Shown here: piece after piece, positions 57,262-64,000 of the stretch
Layout: each line of letters starts with the position of its first letter
How positions within the stretch are numbered: the stretch's first letter is position 1
Origin: JAOBAU01 sp034667465
GTDB lineage: Bacteria > Acidobacteriota > Thermoanaerobaculia > Gp7-AA8
Assembly: GCA_034667465.1 (NCBI GenBank)
Contig: JAXDJV010000002.1
Span: 124,001-188,000, forward strand
DNA: 64,000 nt
Direction of reading: 5' to 3'
Notes under the pieces: model-generated
Databases searched by the model: none
What the model saw: the letters and a program-made list of their open reading frames with translations, nothing else
What the model was told of the DNA's origin: nothing
Position numbers and translations under genes: made by a program

Positions 57262-57756
57262 TTACTTCAGCTTGATGATCGTCACTTCGGTCGGGAGCTT
57301 TGCGTCTCTCCAACCGTTCCAGCCGCCGAGAAGCGCGGCCGTGTTTTTGACACCGTGAGCATTCAGATCCAGCACCGCACGGGCGCTCGTGTGCTCGGCT
57401 TGTCAGGCACAGTAGGTGATGATCAGTTTCCCGGGCGTGATCTGTCGGATACCCATGACGATCTCGCTTTCCGGGATGTTGATCGCACCCTTGATGTGAC
57501 CCTGGTCGTACTGGTCTTTGGGACGGACGTCGACGTAGACGGCCTTCTTCGCTTTGACCAGCTTCATCGCTGCTTCACGCGTGATGCGCCGCGCCGATTC
57601 CAGCGACGCTTCGGCCGTCGACGCGGGAGTGATCTGGACGTTGCTGTTGCTCGTCCCGATCGTTCCCTTTGCCTGCGGCGTCTGCGTCGGCTTCATCTGA
57701 GCGCTGGCGATGCACGCGAAAAGAGCGGCAATCGCTGCTGCTGTGATTCTCCGCAT
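57262..57756 (-). CDS. Secreted rhodanese-like sulfurtransferase, selenoprotein (UGA = Sec118)
   Basis: A 164-residue rhodanese if TGA at 57403-57405 is read as Sec. Signal peptide MRRITAAAIAALFACIASAQ with GGAGG upstream. The domain has AVYVDVRPKDQYDQGHIKGAINIPE, then the active loop ITYCA-U-QAEHTSARAVLDL, and after the UGA GVKNTAALLGGWNGWRDAKLP, the standard rhodanese C-terminus, ending at TAA 57262. Related proteins have C in the U position (YCACP..EHTSAR). Stopping at the UGA would remove the catalytic loop and final helix. It is downstream of, and convergent with, the sulfite oxidase/cytochrome pair, so a role in periplasmic sulfur or selenium chemistry is likely. Confidence 0.9.
57371..57395 (-). 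promoter_or_regulatory. Candidate bacterial SECIS stem-loop in the rhodanese gene
   Basis: Seven bases after the UGA, AGCAC-ACG-AGCGCC-CGT-GCG-GTGCT can pair as eight base pairs with a 3-base bulge and a six-base loop. The position is right for a bacterial SECIS. The fold was judged by eye. Confidence 0.5.
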
Positions 57757-57820
57757 TTCCGGTGAGCCTCCTTGACGTAGTGACATTTGGAAAACCGTGC
57801 TCGCCGCCGCCCTCTTCCCG

Positions 57821-60800
57821 TCAGGGCATCGGCAGGCGGATCGTGAATTGTGAGCCCTGTCCTTCTTCGCTGTCGACGGCGATCGATCCCTGATGCGCTT
57901 CGATGATTGCTTTGGCGATGTAAAGACCGAGGCCGAGGCCGCCGTAGTAGCGGCTGGAGACGTTGCGCGCGCGATGGAAACGCTCGAACAATTTCGGGAT
58001 CTCGTCGCTCGGAATGCCGATGCCCTGGTCGATGACCGCGGTCAGCATGTGGCCGTCGTTCGCCGAGACGTGCACTCTGATGTCGGACGTCTCTCCCGAG
58101 TACTTGATGGCGTTCGACAAGAGGTTGTCGACGACCTGACGCATCCGATCGGGATCGACGAGCAGCTTCGTCTCATCGAGGTCCGCGGTGAAGCTGAGCT
58201 GCCGCTGCGGGTTCTGCACGCGGAAAGCGGAGACGCGGCGCTCGATGAATTCGAGCCAGCGGATCGGCTGCGGATCGATCTGCAGGCGATTGGTCTCGAT
58301 ACGCGAGACGTCGAGCAGCTCGGAGATCAGTCCCATCATCCGATCGACTTCGCCGAGAACCGCGTTGAGATAGGTCATCCGCTCTTCGGACGCGAGATCG
58401 TTCACGGTCTGCGCGAGGAGCTGCGTGTAACCCTTGATGGTCGTGAGCGGCGTCCGCAGCTCGTGCGATGCGACGGAGAGGAACTCGTCTTTTTTGCGAT
58501 CGAGCTCCTGCAGCGCGGTGATGTCGCGCATCACGAGCACGGCGCCGACGATGCCGTTTGATTCGATCGGCGCGGCGGCGATGGAGAGGTCGAGATCTTT
58601 GCCGCTGATGACGTGACGGCCGATGGCGAGATAGTCGGGAACCGTCATGCCGCTGAGCGCGCGCGCGAACGGCAGATCGTCCGGCGGCACGCGGCGTCCG
58701 TCGGGATAACGAAGGCTGAAGCGATCGAAGTCGGCGTTCTCGATCGCTTCGGTACGCGAGCCGAGTCCGAACATCGTCAGCGCGGCCTGGTTGACGTCGA
58801 CGACGCGGCCGTTGGCGTCGTAAACCCAGAGGCCATCCGTCATCGATCCGAGAATCGAATCGAGTCGCGCGGAACGCTCGGCCATCATCTGCGCGAGCGC
58901 TTCGATCTCGCGTTTGGCGCGAACCTGTTCGCTGACGTCCTGAATCAGAATCGTCAGGTTCTGCGTGATGCCGGAGAAACGTCCGCGAACCGCGGAAATG
59001 ATGCGCGTGACGTAAATCGGATTCGGCTTCGTGCCGAGCTCGAACGCTTCGTCGATGCGCGTCTCGCCCGACTCCGCGACCTGCTTGAGCGTCCGTTCCC
59101 AGTTCGTCAGCACTTCATCGACGCGCAGTCCGATGATCTTCGTGTCGGGCGAGATTTTCCCGAACGTCGCGGCGAAGTCGTGCCACCGAACGTTGGCGAG
59201 CTCGAAGCGCAGTTCGTCAGCCGAGACGACGGCGACGCCGATCGGCGCCGTCTCGAGCACCGCTTCGAATCGGACACGCGCATCGACTTCGCGCCGCGCC
59301 AGCTCTTCCGCGGCGCGATGACCTTCCTGCGAAATTCGGGTGAGCGTATGAATGTGACTGGCCGCCCCGATCCTCTCCGAGACCGACTGCGCGAACTCCA
59401 GATCCTCGGCGTCGAAATTTCGCCGATCGTCCGAGATCGCAATGATCAGCGCGCCGATCCGATCTCCGTACGATTCGATCGGCGTGGCGATGAGGCTTCG
59501 CTCGTCGAGTGCGGCGAGAAGCTCTTTCTCCTGATCGTCGCGTCCGAAGTCGATGATGGCGTCGCCGCGAACGTCGGAGAAAAGCAGCGGGCGTCCGATC
59601 TGAAAGACGGTGCCGGGCAGACCTTCGCCGGCGTGATACGGATGACGGCGCAGGTAGTCGCGAAACTGTTCGAAGTGTTCTTTCGTCGGCGCGATCGACG
59701 CGAAGCCGACCATCTGCAGCTCGCCGCTGGCCGGGTGATACATGTAGATCATGGCGGTGCCGCCGACCGCTTCCGCGATGCGGCGCGACGGTTCGTCGAG
59801 ACTGTCGAAACTCGACTGGACCGTGACCGCTTCGAGCCCGAGGTTCGCGAGCGCATCGGCGCGGCGGCGGCGCCACGATTCGCGCTCCGCGTTCGCGCGC
59901 TCTTCGGTGACGTCGCGCGACAACACGACGGAGCCGATGACGCGCGCGCGATCGTCGCGAATCGGCGCCGCTTTCAGATTGACGACCCGATCGTCGTTCG
60001 AGCGCGCGTCGTGAATGAGGTAGTCGGACTTGACCGTCTCGCCGCGAATGGCGCGCATCGACGGAAGGTCGCCGGGCGACAACGGACTGCCATCGATGTA
60101 GCGATGACGATTCGTCCGCAGGCGGCCTTCGGCGTCGGTCGTGAAGAGCTGCGACGGCTCGCGGCTCGCGGCGGCGTTCATCCGCTCGAGACGTCCCGAC
60201 GCGTCGTAGATCGCTGCCGATTCCGGAATCTGCTCGAGGATGGCGTTGACTTTCGCCATCTCGCGAACGGCGCGATCGTGCAGCAGCGTCTGATTCAACG
60301 CCAGCGTTGCATGTCTTCCGACTTCGGCGAAGAGGTTGATCTCCTCTTCGGTCCAGTCGCGAACCGACGTGGACTGATGCATCCCGAACGCCCAGGGTTC
60401 ACCTTCGCGCGGACGCAAAATCTGCACGATCTCCGAACGTACGTTGAAGCGTTCGACAAGGATCGGATCGAGCGCGGGATCCCCTTCTTTGATGACGACC
60501 GGTCCCGACGCGCTCATCGCGCGGAGAATGAGCGGCTGTGATGCGGTCAGCGGGACCGGACCATCTTTCGAGTGATCGACGACGGCATTCGGACCTGAAG
60601 CGGACCACGCGATGCGCGCGAATTCCGACGTTTCATTGATCGGATGGAGAATCCACGCCTGGTCGGCGCCGAATTCGTCGCGCGCAAGCGTGACGATGCG
60701 GCGCAGCACTTCCTTGAGCTCGAGCGTGCTGGTCAGCGACTCCAGCATCGCCGTCAGAAATCGATAGCGTTCCTCGCTGAAGCTCGCGCGACGATCGGGA

Positions 60801-61093
60801 GGTTTGTGATCGAGATAGCGCACGAGCAGATGACGAATTGTCGACTCGTCGCCGCCGCCGTCAGGCAGTTCGAGCACGCGCGCCATCGGCTGTTTGCGCT
60901 CGGCGACGTCGCGTAATCGCTGCCACGCGGAGCTGCCGCTGACGGCGATCAACTGGAAGTCGTGCGCGTCGAGGAGATCGAGCGCTTCCTGCTCGGTTCC
61001 CGCGATGACCGGCCGGTAACTGAGCGAAGAGGCGACCTCCGCGGGCGTCTTCGCTGCCAGCTCAGCCGCGACGATCAAAACCTGATTGGGCAT
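57821..61093 (-). CDS. Large multi-sensor histidine kinase (GAF/PAS)
   Basis: A 1090-aa soluble sensor kinase. Order of domains: degenerate receiver-like N-terminus (about 1-95), GAF (about 115-265), PAS (275-395), GAF (425-590), two PAS (about 620-865), HisKA with the phospho-His in ASHELRTPLTTIKGYTQLL, and HATPase_c with N-box QVVDNLLSNAIKYSG and GLGLGLYIAKAI. No membrane helix is evident, so it senses something in the cytoplasm. No cognate regulator is adjacent. Confidence 0.92.
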   Translation of the reverse strand: MPNQVLIVAAELAAKTPAEVASSLSYRPVIAGTEQEALDLLDAHDFQLIAVSGSSAWQRLRDVAERKQPMARVLELPDGGGDESTIRHLLVRYLDHKPPDRRASFSEERYRFLTAMLESLTSTLELKEVLRRIVTLARDEFGADQAWILHPINETSEFARIAWSASGPNAVVDHSKDGPVPLTASQPLILRAMSASGPVVIKEGDPALDPILVERFNVRSEIVQILRPREGEPWAFGMHQSTSVRDWTEEEINLFAEVGRHATLALNQTLLHDRAVREMAKVNAILEQIPESAAIYDASGRLERMNAAASREPSQLFTTDAEGRLRTNRHRYIDGSPLSPGDLPSMRAIRGETVKSDYLIHDARSNDDRVVNLKAAPIRDDRARVIGSVVLSRDVTEERANAERESWRRRRADALANLGLEAVTVQSSFDSLDEPSRRIAEAVGGTAMIYMYHPASGELQMVGFASIAPTKEHFEQFRDYLRRHPYHAGEGLPGTVFQIGRPLLFSDVRGDAIIDFGRDDQEKELLAALDERSLIATPIESYGDRIGALIIAISDDRRNFDAEDLEFAQSVSERIGAASHIHTLTRISQEGHRAAEELARREVDARVRFEAVLETAPIGVAVVSADELRFELANVRWHDFAATFGKISPDTKIIGLRVDEVLTNWERTLKQVAESGETRIDEAFELGTKPNPIYVTRIISAVRGRFSGITQNLTILIQDVSEQVRAKREIEALAQMMAERSARLDSILGSMTDGLWVYDANGRVVDVNQAALTMFGLGSRTEAIENADFDRFSLRYPDGRRVPPDDLPFARALSGMTVPDYLAIGRHVISGKDLDLSIAAAPIESNGIVGAVLVMRDITALQELDRKKDEFLSVASHELRTPLTTIKGYTQLLAQTVNDLASEERMTYLNAVLGEVDRMMGLISELLDVSRIETNRLQIDPQPIRWLEFIERRVSAFRVQNPQRQLSFTADLDETKLLVDPDRMRQVVDNLLSNAIKYSGETSDIRVHVSANDGHMLTAVIDQGIGIPSDEIPKLFERFHRARNVSSRYYGGLGLGLYIAKAIIEAHQGSIAVDSEEGQGSQFTIRLPMP

Positions 61094-61144
61094 GGGGTTT
61101 CGCTTCAGCGATGCTAACAGACTTACTCAGTACAATGCCGCGCC

Positions 61145-61927
61145 ATGCAAAAACGTTCGTTCGAAGATCTCGTCAGGCTCATGACGACGCTGCGCGGCCC
61201 GAACGGTTGTCCCTGGGATCGCAAGCAGACTCTGCCGGACCTGAAGCCGTACGTGATCGAAGAGGCGTACGAGGTCGTCGACGCTATCGATCGCGACGAC
61301 CGGACGTCGCTCGCCGAGGAAGTCGGCGACATGCTGCTCGAGGCGGTCTTCATCGCCGAGGTGACGCGCGAAGAAGGATCGTTCGACATCTACGATTCGA
61401 TCACCGCCGTGCACGACAAACTGGTGCGTCGTCATCCGCACGTTTTCGCCGATGCGCAGGCGAACGACGCCGATGAAGTCCTCGTGAACTGGGAGAAGCT
61501 GAAGAACGAGGAACGGAAGAGCGAGAACAAGAGCCTGATGTCGGGCGTGCCGTTGTCGATGCCGGCGCTGCAGAAAGCGTCGCGGCTGACGGAGAAAGCG
61601 TCGCGCGTCGGCTTCGACTGGCGCCGCACCGAGGATGTGTTCGCGAAGCTCGATGAAGAGCTCGCGGAAGTACACGAAGCGATCGCGTCAGGCGATGCGG
61701 CGAAAGTACACGACGAGCTCGGCGATCTGCTCTTCACGATCGCGAACATCGCGCGCAAACTGAACGTGAATCCGGAGGAAGCGCTGCAGTCGACGAACCG
61801 CAAGTTCACGCGCCGCTTCGAGTCGATGGAGCGCGCCGTGCGCGAACAGGAACGCAATCTCGATCAGCTGTCACTCGAAGAAATGGACGCTCTGTGGAAC
61901 GACGCAAAAGCCGCCGAACGTGGCTGA
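61145..61927 (+). CDS. mazG: Nucleoside triphosphate pyrophosphohydrolase
   Basis: A 260-aa two-domain MazG: LRGPNGCPWDRKQTLPDLKPYVIEEAYEVVDAI with the ExxEVxxA-like metal site, EEVGDMLLEAVFIAEV, and a second copy (KLDEELAEVHEAI ... HDELGDLLFTIANIARKL). It hydrolyses abnormal NTPs and may lower ppGpp-type stress. A 34-bp overlap with yidD follows. Confidence 0.95.
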   Translation: MQKRSFEDLVRLMTTLRGPNGCPWDRKQTLPDLKPYVIEEAYEVVDAIDRDDRTSLAEEVGDMLLEAVFIAEVTREEGSFDIYDSITAVHDKLVRRHPHVFADAQANDADEVLVNWEKLKNEERKSENKSLMSGVPLSMPALQKASRLTEKASRVGFDWRRTEDVFAKLDEELAEVHEAIASGDAAKVHDELGDLLFTIANIARKLNVNPEEALQSTNRKFTRRFESMERAVREQERNLDQLSLEEMDALWNDAKAAERG

Positions 61928-62181
61928 TCGCCGCAGCGCTGCTGCTCGTCGCGGCGCAGCTGTTCGGTACGCGTCCGGCGTTGTTTGCAATCGATCTCTA
62001 TCGCGCGCACGTCTCGCCGCATCTTCGCGGAGTCGTGACCTGCCGCTTCAAGCCAACGTGTTCGGTGTATGGGCGCGAATCGGTGCGCAAGTACGGAGCG
62101 GTGATCGGCGGCGCCAGGACCGCGTGGCGTATCGCGAGGTGTGGACCGTGGACGAGGTTCGGAACGATTGATCCGCCGTGA
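61894..62181 (+). CDS. yidD: Membrane protein insertion efficiency factor YidD
   Basis: A 95-aa protein with a hydrophobic start (TWLIAAALLLVAAQLFG) and the YidD core: AIDLYRAHVSPHLRG, CRFKPTCSVYGRESVRKYG, GARTAWRIARCGPW. GTG 61894 overlaps the mazG end by 34 bp. The usual rnpA-yidD-yidC neighbourhood is absent here. Confidence 0.92.
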   Translation: MERRKSRRTWLIAAALLLVAAQLFGTRPALFAIDLYRAHVSPHLRGVVTCRFKPTCSVYGRESVRKYGAVIGGARTAWRIARCGPWTRFGTIDPP

Positions 62182-62193
62182 GGCGAGGGAGCC

Positions 62194-62285
62194 ATGGGGA
62201 TGAGGCATGAGGTATGAGTCGCTTCGCGTCGGCGACGCCTTTACTCATGCCTCATGCCTCATGCCTCATGCCTCATGCCTCATGC
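62194..62285. repeat. Inverted cluster of 7-bp tandem repeats (ATGAGGC)
   Basis: Six head-to-tail units of CTCATGC (62244-62285) face a shorter degenerate run of the reverse complement (GATGAGGCATGAGGTATGAG, ending near 62218), separated by a GTCGC/GCGAC-rich spacer. The nth stop codon lies inside the last unit. It fills the gap between yidD and nth. Confidence 0.9.
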
Positions 62286-62924
62286 CGGTGCTTCCTCAGC
62301 ACTCGGACACACGTCATTCAACTTACAGATCGCGCACTTCGGTTTGCGCGCGATGCAGATCTCGCGGCCGTGGTAGATGATCCGGTGCGAGAAGTTCGTC
62401 CACTCTTTTTTCGGGACGAGCGCCATCAGGTCTTCTTCGATCTTCACCGCGTCGACATTCTTCGTCAGGCCGAGGCGGCCGGCGACGCGGGTGACGTGGG
62501 TGTCGACGACGATTCCGACCGGCGCGTTGAACGCGTTCGACAGCACGACGTTCGCGGTCTTGCGGCCGACACCGGGAAGCGCGGTCAGCGCTTCCATCGA
62601 TTGCGGGACTTCGCCGCCGTGCTTCTCCATGATCGCCTGCGACGCGGCGATGACCGCCTTCGCTTTGTTGCGAAAGAAGCCGGTCTGCTTCACGTCGCGC
62701 TCCATCTCCACCTGACCGGCACGCGCGAACGACGCGGGATCGGGATACTTCCGAAAGAGCGATTTGGTGACGATGTTCACGCGGACGTCGGTCGACTGCG
62801 CGGAGAGCATCGTGGCGATCAGCAGCTCGAACGGAGTGGTGAAGTCGAGCGAGCATTTCGCTTTCGGATACAGCCGCTTCAACAACACGATGATTTCGGC
62901 GACGCGCTCGGTTTTCTTCCGCAT
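62280..62924 (-). CDS. nth: Endonuclease III
   Basis: A 214-aa base-excision DNA glycosylase/AP lyase. HhH motif with catalytic Lys is LPGVGRKTANVVLSNAF; the catalytic Asp is in VDTHVTRVAGRLGL; the C-terminal [4Fe-4S] cysteines are CIARKPKCAICKLNDVC (C-x7-C-x2-C-x5-C, slightly wider than the usual C-x6-C). It removes oxidised pyrimidines. Confidence 0.95.
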   Translation of the reverse strand: MRKKTERVAEIIVLLKRLYPKAKCSLDFTTPFELLIATMLSAQSTDVRVNIVTKSLFRKYPDPASFARAGQVEMERDVKQTGFFRNKAKAVIAASQAIMEKHGGEVPQSMEALTALPGVGRKTANVVLSNAFNAPVGIVVDTHVTRVAGRLGLTKNVDAVKIEEDLMALVPKKEWTNFSHRIIYHGREICIARKPKCAICKLNDVCPSAEEAPA

Positions 62925-62950
62925 GGAGCGGCGATTATAGAATCGCGCGC

Positions 62951-64000
<1,050 letters not shown>

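Noticed and set aside
62194..62285. CRISPR array
   Set aside because: Units are 7 bp with no spacers, and no cas genes are nearby.

Overview
The window is 64 kb of high-GC bacterial chromosome, densely coded and mostly single-copy, with no phage, IS element or CRISPR array. Several family-level features point to Acidobacteriota or a close relative: an Oar-like TonB receptor with an N-terminal carboxypeptidase-regulatory domain, two large Ser/Thr kinases (one with a TolB/WD40-type sensor half), an alkaline-phosphatase-superfamily/TPR lipoprotein, S46 peptidase, and many short GTGA/ATGA gene overlaps. This assignment is inferred from gene content, not from a marker phylogeny.

Layout. 1-2.2 kb: an efflux set (DHA2 MFS pump, TolC-like channel, MarR repressor) with candidate MarR operators. 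2.3-7.3 kb: a redox/AraC cluster (SDR, AraC_N regulator, aldo-keto reductase, cupin, zinc alcohol dehydrogenase) holding a decayed second AraC gene. 7.4-14.5 kb: a Crp/Fnr regulator followed by a compact operon for a molybdopterin oxidoreductase of nitrate-reductase type (haem-b-like membrane protein, Mo catalytic subunit, four-cluster ferredoxin subunit, Rieske protein, small membrane protein, TDT/SLAC1-type channel), then an Fe-S repair (RIC) gene. The operon and RIC are each preceded by the same 16-bp palindrome. 14.5-19 kb: FAD oxidase, lone receiver protein, tRNA-Asn, PxpA, MFS, and an epoxide hydrolase remnant. 19-26.7 kb: housekeeping genes (holA, dksA-like, rlmH, rsfS, nadD, obg, rpmA, rplU) with a receiver-less sigma-54 activator. 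26.8-37.5 kb: Oar-like receptor, phosphatase-superfamily/TPR protein, acyl-CoA carboxyltransferase, a compact TldD-like protease with an unknown partner, and a Ser/Thr kinase. 37.5-47.5 kb: EF-G paralogue, selD operon, RsbW/RsbV-like pair, two tandem paralogues of unknown function, lepA. 47.5-54.7 kb: SIMPL protein, S46 peptidase, kinase/TolB protein, beta-hydroxyacid dehydrogenase, ferredoxin. 54.7-57.8 kb: lytic transglycosylase, sulfite-oxidase-type Mo enzyme with its cytochrome c, and a rhodanese. 57.8-64 kb: sensor kinase, mazG, yidD, nth, and the start of hutU.

The main finding is that two genes are read correctly only if an in-frame UGA encodes selenocysteine. selD carries UGA at its catalytic Cys/Sec position (GG-U-ACK). 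A secreted rhodanese carries UGA in its active-site loop (YCA-U-Q..EHTSAR), and about 46 more conserved codons follow the UGA. Each UGA is followed at once by a stem-loop that could act as a bacterial SECIS. Conventional gene calling would truncate both genes, so the organism probably makes selenoproteins. The Sec-rhodanese lies beside the sulfite oxidase/cytochrome pair, which suggests a small periplasmic sulfur module.
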